A stretch of DNA of 64,000 nt from Stella humosa. GTDB lineage: Bacteria > Pseudomonadota > Alphaproteobacteria > ATCC43930 > Allostellaceae. The position numbers and the translations under genes were made by a program. Location of the stretch: NCBI RefSeq assembly GCF_006738645.1, contig NZ_AP019700.1, positions 5,390,351 to 5,454,350 of the forward strand. The letters run 5' to 3'. The notes below the pieces were generated by a model. It ran no database searches. It was not told the DNA's origin and worked only from the letters and a program-made list of their open reading frames with translations. Positions 52,538 through 63,955 of the stretch are shown in pieces (position 1 is the first letter of the stretch; each line of letters starts with the position of its first letter).

Positions 52538-53361
52538 CAGTAGATGCAGACGAAGAGGAACAGCCAGACCACGTCGACGAAATGCCAGTACCAGGCGGCC
52601 GCCTCGAAACCAAAGTGATGGTGGGGCTTGAAGTGGCCGATCCACACCCGATACCAGCAAACCGCCAGGAAGATCGTGCCGACGATGACATGGAAGCCGT
52701 GGAAGCCGGTCGCCATGTAGAAGGTCGACGAATAGATGTTCTGGCTGAAGCCGAACGCGGCGTGGCTGTACTCGTAGGCCTGCAGGCTGGTGAAGAAGAG
52801 GCCGAGCAGGACGGTGATGCCCAGCGCCTGCAGCACCTGCTTGCGATTGCCCTCGATCAGCTCGTGGTGGGCCCAGGTGACGGTGCAGCCCGACAGCAGC
52901 AGGATCAGCGTGTTCAGCAGCGGCAGGTCGAAGGCGTCGAAGGTCTTGATGTCCTTGGGCGGCCAGACGCCGCCGATCGCCTCGCGCGGGTAGAGGCTGG
53001 CATCGAAGAAGGCCCAGAAGAAGGCGACGAAGAACATCACCTCCGACGCGATGAAGAGCGCCATGCCATAGCGCAGGCCGATCTGGACGACCGGCGTGTG
53101 ATGGCCCTGGTGCTCGCCCTCGCGCACGACATCGCGCCACCACAGCGCCATGACGGTCAGCACGGGCAGCAGCCCGGCGATGATTTTCCAGGCGCCGAGC
53201 TTCTGCACCGCGGGCGCGATGCCGGCCCCCAACATCTCCGGATGCATGTAGAGCAGCGCCATCACCGCCAGCCACAGCGCCGCCATCGAGCCGAAGAACG
53301 GCCAGGGGCTGGGATCGACCAGGTGGTACGGGTGGTTCTTGGCGTGGGCGTCGTGGGCCAT
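52525..53361 (-). CDS. coxC: Cytochrome c oxidase subunit III
   Basis: A 278-residue, seven-helix subunit of aa3 oxidase. It begins MAHDAHAKNHPYHLVDPSPWP, typical of alphaproteobacterial and mitochondrial Cox3, with HHTPVVQIGLRYGM, FVAFFWAFFDASLYP, and the C-terminal WYWHFVDVVWLFLFVCIYWW. It stabilises proton uptake by subunit I and has no metal centres. The gene follows ctaG after 52 bases and overlaps the DUF983 gene. Confidence 0.97.
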   Translation of the reverse strand: MAHDAHAKNHPYHLVDPSPWPFFGSMAALWLAVMALLYMHPEMLGAGIAPAVQKLGAWKIIAGLLPVLTVMALWWRDVVREGEHQGHHTPVVQIGLRYGMALFIASEVMFFVAFFWAFFDASLYPREAIGGVWPPKDIKTFDAFDLPLLNTLILLLSGCTVTWAHHELIEGNRKQVLQALGITVLLGLFFTSLQAYEYSHAAFGFSQNIYSSTFYMATGFHGFHVIVGTIFLAVCWYRVWIGHFKPHHHFGFEAAAWYWHFVDVVWLFLFVCIYWWGA

Positions 53362-53413
53362 GGCGTCTTCCCGCTCGCGGATGTCTTCGGTTGCCTCGCC
53401 GGTCGCCCGGCGG

Positions 53414-53986
53414 TCAGTTCGCTGCCGTCGCCGCCGGGGCGAGCGCCGTGGTGCGCTGGCCCTTGGTCTCGGCGGAACGGAAGAAGGTGTAGGAGAGGGT
53501 GATGTTGCGGATGTCGCGCGTGCCCGGATCCTTGAGGATGGCGGGGTCGACGAAGAAGGCCACGGGCATGTCGACCGATTCGCCCGGATCCAGCTTCTGC
53601 TCGGTGAAGCAGAAGCATTCGGTCTTGGCGAAGTAGGGCGCCGCCTTTTCGGGCGTGACGTTGAAGGTGGCGGTGCCGACCATCGTCTGCGACGACTGGT
53701 TGGTGGCGCGGAAGGCCATCAGACCGTTCTCGCCGATCTGCAGCGTCATCGTCGGGTGCTCGGGCGCGAAGCGCCAGGGAAGCTGGCTCTGCACGGTGCC
53801 CGAGAAGCGGATGGTGACGTGGCCCGCCGCCGTCTCGTGGCTGGGCTCGGCCACGCGCATCGGTGTGCCGGCAAAGCCCGTCACGCGGCAGAACATCTCG
53901 TAGAGCGGGACGGCGGCGAAGGACGCCCCCGTCATCGTCACCACGATGGCCGACAGGGCGAGCGCGGTGCGTCCGTGACGGGTCAT
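53414..53986 (-). CDS. ctaG: Cytochrome c oxidase assembly protein CtaG/Cox11
   Basis: A 190-residue copper chaperone that delivers Cu to the CuB site of subunit I. One N-terminal helix (about 8-25) anchors it, the start of the periplasmic domain carries PLYEMFCRVTGFAGTP, and the copper motif is CFCF in KTECFCFTEQKLDPGE (about 124-127). RNITLSYTFF closes the domain. It lies between a 39-aa membrane protein and coxC, the usual order. Confidence 0.96.
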   Translation of the reverse strand: MTRHGRTALALSAIVVTMTGASFAAVPLYEMFCRVTGFAGTPMRVAEPSHETAAGHVTIRFSGTVQSQLPWRFAPEHPTMTLQIGENGLMAFRATNQSSQTMVGTATFNVTPEKAAPYFAKTECFCFTEQKLDPGESVDMPVAFFVDPAILKDPGTRDIRNITLSYTFFRSAETKGQRTTALAPAATAAN

Positions 53987-54004
53987 GGCCGGTGGCTCCC
54001 CATG

Positions 54005-54121
54005 TCAGAGCTTGCCCATGCGCACGATCGTGACGGCGTAGAACAGCACGACCAGCCCGACCAGGACCGCCAGCATGGCGATGTTCTTGGTGCGGCGGCG
54101 GCGCTGCTGCTCGGGCGTCAT
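54005..54121 (-). CDS. Small membrane protein of the cox operon (CoxF-like, 38 aa)
   Basis: A short frame from ATG 54121 encodes MTPEQQRRRRTKNIAM followed by one hydrophobic helix and ends VRMGKL. Two further in-frame ATGs lie at 54124 and 54127; the GAGCGG site fits 54121 best. A small single-helix protein of this kind sits between ctaB and ctaG in many alphaproteobacterial cox operons and is often labelled CoxF or oxidase assembly protein. It begins 11 bases after ctaB and ends 18 bases before ctaG. Confidence 0.8.
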   Translation of the reverse strand: MTPEQQRRRRTKNIAMLAVLVGLVVLFYAVTIVRMGKL

Positions 54122-54131
54122 CATCATCCGC

Positions 54132-55058
54132 TCAGATCGCGGCCAGGCCACGGTCGACCAGGACCATGGCGAACATCAGGAAGAGATAAAGGATCGAGAA
54201 GCCGAAGAGCCGCATCGCGTTGCGGTCGGTCGACTGCCGGATCAGCCGAACGGCGCCCAGGACGAACAGCAGGTCGAGTGCCAGCGCCGTCACGCCGTAG
54301 ACCGGCCCGAGCAGGCCGAGGAACCATGGCGCCAGCGTGACCGGCAGCAGCACCAGCGTGTAGAGCAGGATCTGGCGCTGCGTCTCCTTCGGGCCGGCGA
54401 CGTTGGGCAGCATCGGCACGCCGGCGCGCTCGTAGTCGCCCGAGCGGTAGAGCGCCAGCGCCCAGAAGTGCGGCGGCGTCCAGAAGAAGATGATGGCGAA
54501 CAGCAGGACCGGCAGCAGGCCGACATCGCCGGTGACCGCGGCCCAGCCGATCATCGGCGGGAAGGCGCCGGCGGCACCGCCGATGACGATGTTCTGCGGC
54601 GTCCGCCGCTTCAGCCACATCGTATAGACGAAGACGTAGAAGGCGATGGTGAGCGCCAGCAGGGCAGCCGCGGCGAAGTTGACCGCCAGCGCCATGATGA
54701 CGACCGAGCCCAGCGCCAGCGCCACGCCGAAGGTCAGCGCCTCCTCGGGCTGGACCCGGCCGGCCACGATCGGGCGCTGCAGGGTGCGCCGCATGACCGC
54801 GTCGATATCGCGGTCGTACCACATGTTGATCGCGCCCGAGGCACCGGCGCCGACCGCGATGCAAAGGATCGCGACGCCAGCCAGCAACGGATGCAGGTAT
54901 CCCGGCGCGACCAGCATGCCGACGAGACCCGTGAAGACGACGAGCGACATCACGCGCGGCTTCATCAACTGGATGAAGTCGCCGACCCCCGCCACCTGGG
55001 TGGCGGGGGTGCCGGCCGCAGCCTGGCCCGGCAGGGCCTGGGTCGACAGGTCGGTCAC
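54132..55058 (-). CDS. ctaB: Protoheme IX farnesyltransferase (heme o synthase)
   Basis: CtaB adds a farnesyl group to heme b, making heme o on the way to heme a. The 308-residue protein has about nine helices. The prenyltransferase motifs are [19 protein letters not shown] (about 84-102) and, near 215, [16 protein letters not shown]. It starts at GTG 55058, 33 bases after coxA, in the standard cox operon order. CtaA (heme a synthase) is not in the window. Confidence 0.96.
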   Translation of the reverse strand: MTDLSTQALPGQAAAGTPATQVAGVGDFIQLMKPRVMSLVVFTGLVGMLVAPGYLHPLLAGVAILCIAVGAGASGAINMWYDRDIDAVMRRTLQRPIVAGRVQPEEALTFGVALALGSVVIMALAVNFAAAALLALTIAFYVFVYTMWLKRRTPQNIVIGGAAGAFPPMIGWAAVTGDVGLLPVLLFAIIFFWTPPHFWALALYRSGDYERAGVPMLPNVAGPKETQRQILLYTLVLLPVTLAPWFLGLLGPVYGVTALALDLLFVLGAVRLIRQSTDRNAMRLFGFSILYLFLMFAMVLVDRGLAAI

Positions 55059-55091
55059 GTCAGAGGCCGATCGTCCGGATCATCGAGGCGC

Positions 55092-57580
<2,489 letters not shown>

Positions 57581-57910
57581 GTCGTGCGCCTCGTTCCGCA
57601 TGCCCGCGCGGCCCCATTGGCGCGGGGCGGGCCGGCAGCCGGTAAGGCCGTCCGCCCGTCGTCCGCGCGGACCGTACACCCAACCCACCACCGTCTCAAC
57701 CCTGGCGCCATTGGAGCCCTGGGATCGACCCCCGAATTTCACGTTTTCCTCATTGAATCAATGCGATGCGGCCGAATGTCGCATCGCGGACGACTCCAAT
57801 CCGGGCGGTGTCCCGCCGCTCTTTCGGGCGTCCGCCGATTGACCCGGCCGCCCCGGGGTCCGATATCTGGCACGAGTGCAAGGCACGCATAGCCCGAACC
57901 TGGAGTTCCC
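57581..57910. other. Divergent control region of coxB and tldD
   Basis: About 330 bases without a convincing gene. An 8-bp perfect inverted repeat, GCGATGCG (57763-57770) and CGCATCGC (57780-57787), surrounds nine bases and could be an operator or hairpin. An AT-richer patch (57741-57762) contains TTGATT on the minus strand, a possible -35 for coxB. No other structure was seen. Confidence 0.4.
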
Positions 57911-59344
57911 ATGACCGACCGCGCCCTTGTCGACGACATCTTCTTCACGCGCACGGGGATGGACCGCACCCGGGTCGAGCGCGCGGTGGCCGACGCGCTC
58001 CAGGGCATGGACGACGGCGAGTTGTTTCTGGAGCATCGGCAGTCCGAGGGGCTCAGCTTCGACGACGGCCGGCTGAAGAGCGCCAGCTTCGACACCAGCC
58101 AGGGCTTCGGCCTGCGCGCGGTGGCGGGCGAGGCGACGGGCTATGCCCATGCAGCCGAACTGTCCGAGGCCGCCATCCGCCGCGCGGGCGAGACGGTGCG
58201 CGCGGTCCGCGGTGGCCATTCGGGCATCCTGGCAGGCCCGCCCCCCGGCACGAACCGGGCGCTCTATGGCGACTTCAACCCGCTGTCGCAGATGCCCTTC
58301 GCCGAGAAGGTGGCCCTGCTGGCAGAGATCGACGCCTATGCCCGCGGCCGCGACCCGCGCGTGCGGCAGGTCAGCGTGTCCCTGACCGGATCGTGGCAGG
58401 CCGTGTCGATCGTACGACCGGACGGCAGCAGCGTGGCCGACGTGCGGCCGCTGGTGCGACTGAACGTCTCGGTCGTTGCCGCTGATGGCGACCGGATGGA
58501 GTCCGGCAGCCACGGGGCTGGCGGTCGCCTGCCCTATGCCCGCTACATCGATCCCGCTGCCTGGCGTTCCCAGGTGGACGAGGCGCTGCGTCAGGCACTC
58601 GTCAACCTGGACGCGGTGGCCGCCCCGGCCGGCGAGATGACCGTGGTCCTTGGCCCCGGCTGGCCCGGGGTGCTGCTGCACGAGGCCGTCGGCCACGGGC
58701 TCGAGGGCGACTTCAACCGCAAGAAGACCTCCGTCTTCTCGGGCATGATGGGCCAGCGCGTCGCCTCGCCCGGGGTCACCGTGGTGGATGACGGCACCAT
58801 GCCCGATCGCCGCGGCTCGATCACGGTCGACGACGAGGGTACGCCCAGCGGCCGCAACGTATTGATCGAGGACGGTATCCTGGTCGGTTTCATGCAGGAC
58901 CGCATGAATGCGCGCCTGATGGGCGTGAAGCCCACGGGCAACGGCCGGCGCGAGAGCCACGCCCATGTCGTCATGCCCCGCATGACCAATACGGTGATGC
59001 TGTCGGGCAACCACGACCCGGCCGAGATCCTGGCCAGCGTACCGAACGGGCTCTATGCGGTGAATTTCGGCGGCGGCCAGGTGGACATCACGTCCGGCAA
59101 GTTCGTCTTCTCCTGCACCGAGGCCTACCGGATCGAGAATGGCCGCATCGGCGCCCCGGTGAAGGGCGCGACGCTGATCGGCAACGGCCCCGAGGCGATG
59201 ACCCGAATCGGCATGATCGGCAACGACATGCGCCTGGATGACGGTGTCGGCACCTGCGGCAAGGACGGCCAATCAGTGCCGGTTGGCGTGGGGCAGCCGA
59301 CCTTGCGGATCGACGGATTGACGGTGGGCGGCACGGCCGCGTAA
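57911..59344 (+). CDS. tldD: Metalloprotease TldD
   Basis: The zinc subunit of the TldD/TldE protease. The 477-residue protein has the metal motif HEAVGHGLEGDFNRK (about 257-271), the third ligand region with Cys in KFVFSCTEAYRIENG, and GLRAVAGEATGYAHAAELSE near the N-terminus. The complex clips peptides unfolded through its channel; known clients are microcin B17 and CcdA. pmbA (tldE) is at 33-34.6 kb. Start ATG 57911. It diverges from coxB, an order common in Rhodospirillales. Confidence 0.95.
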   Translation: MTDRALVDDIFFTRTGMDRTRVERAVADALQGMDDGELFLEHRQSEGLSFDDGRLKSASFDTSQGFGLRAVAGEATGYAHAAELSEAAIRRAGETVRAVRGGHSGILAGPPPGTNRALYGDFNPLSQMPFAEKVALLAEIDAYARGRDPRVRQVSVSLTGSWQAVSIVRPDGSSVADVRPLVRLNVSVVAADGDRMESGSHGAGGRLPYARYIDPAAWRSQVDEALRQALVNLDAVAAPAGEMTVVLGPGWPGVLLHEAVGHGLEGDFNRKKTSVFSGMMGQRVASPGVTVVDDGTMPDRRGSITVDDEGTPSGRNVLIEDGILVGFMQDRMNARLMGVKPTGNGRRESHAHVVMPRMTNTVMLSGNHDPAEILASVPNGLYAVNFGGGQVDITSGKFVFSCTEAYRIENGRIGAPVKGATLIGNGPEAMTRIGMIGNDMRLDDGVGTCGKDGQSVPVGVGQPTLRIDGLTVGGTAA

Positions 59345-59420
59345 TACTCGATATGGTCGAGTCAGGCGCCGACAATGCGACATCTGGCGTCCGCGCCGAC
59401 CATTAGCAAGGTGAACTCCA

Positions 59421-59648
59421 ATGCCGCTCCCCAAGACCCTGCGCGCCGCGACCCTGGCCGTCGCGAGCGTTTTCCTGCTGTCCGCCCTCCCCGCCGCCGC
59501 CGCCCCCGTCCTGCCGTCCGCCAAGCCGGCGGGTGTCGAGCGGGCGATCGACGTCGCCGCAACGACCGACACCAAGAAGAAGCCGGTCGCCAAGAAAAAG
59601 AAGCCCGTTGCCAAGAAGAAGGCCCCTGCCAAGAAGCAGCCGGTCTGA
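59421..59648 (+). CDS. Secreted lysine/proline-repeat protein (75 aa)
   Basis: No family name is known to me. From ATG 59421 (AAGGTGA site) the 75-residue product has a signal peptide (about 1-27, ending PAAAAP), a short linker and a strongly basic tail with repeated KKKPVAKKKKPVAKKKAPAKK, that is, three imperfect KKKPVA-type units. The mature protein is tiny, very basic and lacks cysteine. It may bind the anionic cell wall, lipopolysaccharide or nucleic acid, but that is a guess. A 17-bp hairpin follows, so it is probably its own transcript. Small basic exported proteins like this are common in alphaproteobacteria. Confidence 0.8.
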   Translation: MPLPKTLRAATLAVASVFLLSALPAAAAPVLPSAKPAGVERAIDVAATTDTKKKPVAKKKKPVAKKKAPAKKQPV

Positions 59649-59658
59649 TTCCCGAAAT

Positions 59659-59697
59659 CCGGATCCGCCCGTGGCGCCAAGCCATGGGCGGATCCGG
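59659..59697 (+). terminator. Hairpin after the lysine-repeat gene
   Basis: A 17-bp stem (59659-59675 with 59681-59697), CCGGATCCGCCCGTGGC and GCCATGGGCGGATCCGG, one G-U pair, loop of five. It lacks a U-run, but its position 10 bases after a stop suits a terminator. Confidence 0.75.
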
Positions 59698-59712
59698 GTC
59701 GGACTGCACGCG

Positions 59713-60258
59713 ATGACCGCTGCCGCGGCGGCCATCCGTACCGCCGGACCTGGCGATGCTGCCGCCATCGCAGCATTGCATGCGCGCAGCTGGCGCGCCG
59801 CCTATCGCGGCATTCTTCCAGACACCTATCTCGACGGACCATTGCTGGCCGACCGGACGGTCTACTGGCAGGCGGCGCTGGCTCTATCCGATCCGGGATT
59901 GGTCGTGCTCGTGCTGGAGGGGACGCCCGGCATGGCCGGGTTCGCCGCGGCCCGCATTCCCGACCCCGACGGCTACGGCGCCTGCATCGACAACCTGCAT
60001 CTGGCCCCCGAACTACGCGGGCAAGGCCAGGGACGAACGCTGCTCGGTGCCCTGGCTGGCCGCCTGGCCGGGATGGGCGTCAGCGATGCCTGCCTGTGGC
60101 TGTTCGACGGCAACCATACGGCTGGGCGCTTCTATGCCCGGCTCGGCGGAATCACCGGCGACGGCGGGTTCGACGAGTTTGCCGGCGGGCGGTTTCCCCA
60201 CAGGCGGATCGTCTTTCCGAGCCTGGCGACGTTGGCTGAACGCTGCGCGGCAGAATAG
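59713..60258 (+). CDS. GNAT family N-acetyltransferase
   Basis: A 181-residue acetyltransferase starting at ATG 59713. The fold is recognisable from IRTAGPGDAAAIAALHARSWRAAYRGILPD, typical of single-domain GNATs, the CoA site in LHLAPELRGQGQGRTLLGAL (about 98-117), and the closing LWLFDGNHTAGRFYARLGG (about 132-150). Cytoplasmic; the substrate is unknown. It starts 65 bases after the lysine-repeat gene with a strong hairpin between. An extension to 59533 is in an arginine-rich frame antisense-like to the repeat and is not used. Confidence 0.87.
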   Translation: MTAAAAAIRTAGPGDAAAIAALHARSWRAAYRGILPDTYLDGPLLADRTVYWQAALALSDPGLVVLVLEGTPGMAGFAAARIPDPDGYGACIDNLHLAPELRGQGQGRTLLGALAGRLAGMGVSDACLWLFDGNHTAGRFYARLGGITGDGGFDEFAGGRFPHRRIVFPSLATLAERCAAE

Positions 60259-60333
60259 GCATGGTGAGATCTACGGAACCGCGCAGGCAGGAAGACCGTT
60301 GCTCCTTGCGGTAATACTTGAAGGGAGAACTCA

Positions 60334-60531
60334 ATGCGTAGTCTTCGGATGCTGGCGCTGCTGGCGCCACTGGCCCTTGCCGCGTGCGGCGGTGGCGAGG
60401 ATCGGACCGTCGTCGTCAACCCGCAGCCGGCGCCGGCCGCGGCCGTGATCCCGCCCGGCTCCACCATCATCACGCCGCCCGCCGGCAATACGGTCACCCG
60501 CGTGTGCCCGCCGGGCGCCATTACCTGCTGA
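60334..60531 (+). CDS. Small lipoprotein (65 aa)
   Basis: A 65-residue lipoprotein with a lipobox LAAC, cleavage before Cys18, and a 48-residue mature part rich in proline, valine and threonine. Two cysteines at the C-terminus (Cys58 and Cys65, in VCPPGAITC) could form a disulfide. The Gly-Gly-Gly after the lipid cysteine suggests outer-membrane sorting. The middle (TVVVNPQPAPAAAVIPPGS) is disordered-looking. No family name is known to me. It is followed by a 16-bp hairpin. Start ATG 60334 has a AAGGGAGA site. Confidence 0.82.
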   Translation: MRSLRMLALLAPLALAACGGGEDRTVVVNPQPAPAAAVIPPGSTIITPPAGNTVTRVCPPGAITC

Positions 60532-60537
60532 GCCCGA

Positions 60538-60577
60538 CGACCGGTTCGGCTGGCCATCCAGCCGGCCGAACCGGTCG
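60538..60577. terminator. Hairpin between lipoprotein gene and gshA
   Basis: A 16-bp stem (60538-60553 with 60562-60577; CGACCGGTTCGGCTGG / CCGGCCGAACCGGTCG, one G-U pair) and an eight-base loop. It lies between convergent genes and can serve both. Confidence 0.8.
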
Positions 60578-60602
60578 CCAGTCCCCCCGCGTGGCTGGCC
60601 TG

Positions 60603-61967
60603 TCAGTAGGCCTCCTCGACATAGACCGGGTCGACCGAGCCGTTCCAGCGGCCGTGGTAGGATTCCAGCAGGTCGTCCGCCGGCGTGCGCCCGCTCTCGG
60701 CGATCGCGTGCAACGCCTGGATATGAACCGACTCGTCCTCCCCGCCGCGACTCTTGCGCCCGCGACGCACCAGCCCATCATTGGCGATGGCCAGCACCCG
60801 CTTGGCGACATCCTGCACCGTGCCGCCGCGGAACGGCGTCTGCAGGGCCAGGCGCGGGACGCCCAGCCGTAGGGCGTCATGCTCCTCGGCCGTCCAGTCG
60901 CGGCAGAGGTCCCACGCGGCATCGAGCGACGTCTGGTCGTACAGCAACCCCACCCAGAGCGCCGGCAGGGCGCAGAGACGCCGCCACGGGCCGGCATCGG
61001 CGCCGCGCATCTCCAGGAACTTCTTCAGCCGCACTTCGGGAAATGCGGTCGTCATGTGGTCGACCCAGTCGCTCATCAGCGGGATCTCGCCCGGAAGGGC
61101 TGGCAGGCGGCCGGCGATGAAGTCGCGGAAGGACTGGCCGCTCGCGTCGAGGTAGCGACCGTCGCGGTAGACGAAGTACATCGGCACATCGAGCATCCAG
61201 TCGACATACCGCTCGAAGCAGAACCCCTCCTCGAAAACGAACGGCAGGATGCCGCAGCGATCGGGGTCTGTATCGGTCCAGATGTGGCTGCGGAAGCTGC
61301 GGAAGCCGTTGGGCTTGCCCTCGGTGAAGGGCGAGTTGGCGAAGAGCGCGGTCGCGATCGGCTGCAAGGCCAGGGACACGCGGAACTTCTTCACCATGTC
61401 CGCTTCGGACGAATAGTCCAGGTTCACCTGCACGGTACAGGTACGCAGCATCATGTCGAGGCCGAGCGAGCCGCGCTTGGGCATATACTCGCCCATGATC
61501 TTGTAGCGGCCCTTGGGCATCCAGGAGATGTCGGCGCGTGCCCATTTCGGGTTGAAGCCCAGCCCCAGCATGCCGGTGCCGAGCTTCTCGCCGACCGCCT
61601 GGCATTCGGCCAGGTGGGCATGCACCTCGTCGCAGGTCTGGTGGATCGTCTCCACCGGGGCGCCCGACAGTTCGAACTGCCCGCCCGGCTCCAGGCTGAC
61701 GGACGCACCATCCTTTAGCAGGGCGATGACCTTGCCCTTCTCATCCACGCGCTGCCAGCCGAACTCGGTCAATCCCTCGAGGAGCTTGCCGATGCCGCGG
61801 GGGCCCTCGTAGGGCAGGGGACGCAGATCGTCGAGCGAGAAGGCGAACTTCTCGTGCTCGGTGCCGATCCTCCAGGCCGATTCGGGTTTCGAACCGCTGG
61901 CGATGTACTCCACAAGTTGCCGTTTGTCCGTGATCGGTGCGCCGCTCGCGGCAGGAGGTGCAGCCAT
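60603..61967 (-). CDS. gshA: Glutamate-cysteine ligase (plant/alphaproteobacterial type)
   Basis: GshA makes gamma-glutamylcysteine, the first step of glutathione synthesis. The 454-residue protein belongs to the GCS2-related class found in plants and alphaproteobacteria: [11 protein letters not shown] at the N-terminus, [53 protein letters not shown], and EMRGADAG. The catalytic glutamates in GTEHEK and SLEPGGQ are present. It starts at ATG 61967. The redox-active Cys pairs of plant enzymes were not checked. rsmE is 56 bases upstream on the same strand. Confidence 0.95.
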   Translation of the reverse strand: MAAPPAASGAPITDKRQLVEYIASGSKPESAWRIGTEHEKFAFSLDDLRPLPYEGPRGIGKLLEGLTEFGWQRVDEKGKVIALLKDGASVSLEPGGQFELSGAPVETIHQTCDEVHAHLAECQAVGEKLGTGMLGLGFNPKWARADISWMPKGRYKIMGEYMPKRGSLGLDMMLRTCTVQVNLDYSSEADMVKKFRVSLALQPIATALFANSPFTEGKPNGFRSFRSHIWTDTDPDRCGILPFVFEEGFCFERYVDWMLDVPMYFVYRDGRYLDASGQSFRDFIAGRLPALPGEIPLMSDWVDHMTTAFPEVRLKKFLEMRGADAGPWRRLCALPALWVGLLYDQTSLDAAWDLCRDWTAEEHDALRLGVPRLALQTPFRGGTVQDVAKRVLAIANDGLVRRGRKSRGGEDESVHIQALHAIAESGRTPADDLLESYHGRWNGSVDPVYVEEAY

Positions 61968-62022
61968 CGGTCTTCCCAGGGGCTCGGTTGGTGGTCGGGG
62001 GCTCGTAAATTCGGCGGCCGGG

Positions 62023-62796
62023 CTAACCCGAGGATGGGAAGCGCGGCCGGCCGTGGCGCCAGTCGCCGCGAAGCGCCTGCAGGACGGCGAGCGCGGCAAT
62101 GGCCGCGGTATCGGCGCGAAGCACGCGGGGCCCGAGACTGGCCGGGCTAACAAACGGCAGTTCGCGCAACCGGTCAAGCTCCGCCCGTGCGAACCCGCCC
62201 TCCGGCCCGGTCAGCACCGCCCATGGCCCGTCATGATCGCATTGGCCCAGCACCTCTGCCACCGGCGGGGCCGTGCCCGATTCGTCGCCGAGGAGGATGC
62301 GGCGGTCAGTCTGCCAGGCGCCGAGCATCGCCATGAGATCGACCGGCGGGCGGACCTCGGGGATGCTGAGCCGGCCGGTCTGCTCGGCGGCCTCCCGGGC
62401 GTTGGCGCGCAGGCGCTCGTCGTTCACGCGCTCGACCGCCGTATGTCGGGTGAAGACCGGCCACAGCACCGACACGCCGAGCTCGGTCGCCTTCTCGGCC
62501 AGGAAATCCAGGCGCGCACGCTTGATCGGCGCGAAGGCGAGCCACAGGTCGGGTTCGGCGACCTGGGGACGAAGCTGCCGGACGAGGGCGGCAGAGGCCC
62601 AGCCCTTGCCTATTCCGTCCAGGCGCGCGAGCCACTCCCCGTCACGGCCGTTGAACAGCGCCACATGGTCGCCTGGCTCCAGACGCAATACGGAGCGCAC
62701 CAGATGCGCCTGCCCCTCGTCCAGCCCGACCACGGCCTCGGGCCCGAGATCGGCTGCGACATGAAGTCGGGTCTGGACGCGCGGCTGGTCGGTCAT
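62023..62796 (-). CDS. rsmE: 16S rRNA (uracil(1498)-N(3))-methyltransferase
   Basis: RsmE methylates N3 of U1498 in 16S rRNA. The 257-residue SPOUT enzyme has an N-terminal PUA-like domain (about 1-70: [20 protein letters not shown]) and the knot domain: [32 protein letters not shown] and [20 protein letters not shown], which form the SAM pocket. Start ATG 62796. It is encoded immediately upstream of gshA and divergent from ubiA, an order common in alphaproteobacteria. Confidence 0.95.
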   Translation of the reverse strand: MTDQPRVQTRLHVAADLGPEAVVGLDEGQAHLVRSVLRLEPGDHVALFNGRDGEWLARLDGIGKGWASAALVRQLRPQVAEPDLWLAFAPIKRARLDFLAEKATELGVSVLWPVFTRHTAVERVNDERLRANAREAAEQTGRLSIPEVRPPVDLMAMLGAWQTDRRILLGDESGTAPPVAEVLGQCDHDGPWAVLTGPEGGFARAELDRLRELPFVSPASLGPRVLRADTAAIAALAVLQALRGDWRHGRPRFPSSG

Positions 62797-62910
62797 GGGG
62801 CGAGGGGAGTTATCCGTACGGGCGGGAGACGGCCGGATACTGCCGTCGCGTGCCGGCCACCACAAGCCTGGGCACTTGTCCCGCGGTCGCCGTCCGATCA
62901 CATTCGCGCC

Positions 62911-63858
62911 ATGATCGACATGCCCCCCCGATCGGCCGGGCCGGCCGCCCAGGACGCCACCGACATCCGCCGCGGCGGCTGGCTGGAGCGATGGCTGCCG
63001 GCCGCCGTCGGGCCGTACGCCCGGCTGGCGCGGCTCGACCGGCCCATCGGCACTTGGCTGCTGCTCTTCCCCGCCTGGTGGGCGATCACCCTGGCGGGGC
63101 CGCCCGGGGCCGCGCCGGACTGGCGCCTGCTGTTGCTGTTCGCGGTCGGCGCCCTGGTCATGCGCGGTGCCGGCTGCACGATCAACGACATCGTCGACCG
63201 GGACTTCGATGCCCGCGTGGCCCGCACCCGGTCCCGGCCGATCCCGTCGGGGGAGGTGTCGGTCCTGCAGGCCTTCCTGTTCCTGGGCCTGCAGTGCCTG
63301 GTCGGGCTGGTCATCCTGGTGCAGTTGCCGTCGTTGTCGATCCAGCTCGGGGTGGGGGTGCTTGGCCTGGTCGCCCTCTACCCCTTCATGAAGCGCATCA
63401 CCTGGTGGCCGCAGTTCTTCCTCGGCCTGACGTTCAACTGGGGGGCGTTGCTCGGCTGGGCGGCGGTGGCGGGAGAGGTGCCGCTGGCTGCGTTCCTGCT
63501 CTATGCCGGCGGCATCGCCTGGACGCTCGGCTACGACACGATCTACGCCCACCAGGACAAGGAAGACGATCTCCGGATCGGCGTGAAGTCCTCCGCCCTG
63601 GCGCTCGGCAGCGCGACCCGGCCGTGGCTGCTCGTGTTCTATGCGGTGGCCCTCGGGCTGTTCGCCGCGGCCGGCATTGCGGCCGGCACCGGCTGGCCGT
63701 ACCTGGCGGGCATCCTCGTCTCCGGGCTGCTGCTGCTGCACCAGGCGACGACGGTGGATCTCGACGATCCCGTGTGGTGCAAGCGGCACTTCCAGGCCAA
63801 CCGGCTGGTCGGCTGGGCCATCTTCCTGGGGGCGGTGGCCGATCGCCTGCTGGGCTGA
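62911..63858 (+). CDS. ubiA: 4-hydroxybenzoate polyprenyltransferase
   Basis: UbiA attaches the polyprenyl tail to 4-hydroxybenzoate in ubiquinone synthesis at the inner membrane. The 315-residue protein has about eight helices, the first Asp-rich motif NDIVDRDFDARVARTRSRP (about 91-109) and the second YDTIYAHQDKEDD (about 208-220), which bind the Mg-diphosphate. RLDRPIGTWLLLFP is the family opening. Start ATG 62911. It diverges from rsmE. Its partner step, ubiD, is 25 kb upstream in this window. Confidence 0.95.
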   Translation: MIDMPPRSAGPAAQDATDIRRGGWLERWLPAAVGPYARLARLDRPIGTWLLLFPAWWAITLAGPPGAAPDWRLLLLFAVGALVMRGAGCTINDIVDRDFDARVARTRSRPIPSGEVSVLQAFLFLGLQCLVGLVILVQLPSLSIQLGVGVLGLVALYPFMKRITWWPQFFLGLTFNWGALLGWAAVAGEVPLAAFLLYAGGIAWTLGYDTIYAHQDKEDDLRIGVKSSALALGSATRPWLLVFYAVALGLFAAAGIAAGTGWPYLAGILVSGLLLLHQATTVDLDDPVWCKRHFQANRLVGWAIFLGAVADRLLG

Positions 63859-63955
63859 CGGCTGCCCCATAAATTCCACTTCCCGGTCATGAACCGGACA
63901 GGGGGGTGGCGCGACCTAGGGGCATCGACTTCCTGCCTGCCCCGAGAGACGCGCC

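Noticed and set aside
59421-59648. Repeats in the lysine-rich gene as a CRISPR-like or satellite array
   Set aside because: The units are short, imperfect, in frame and confined to one coding sequence; no spacers or cas genes are present.
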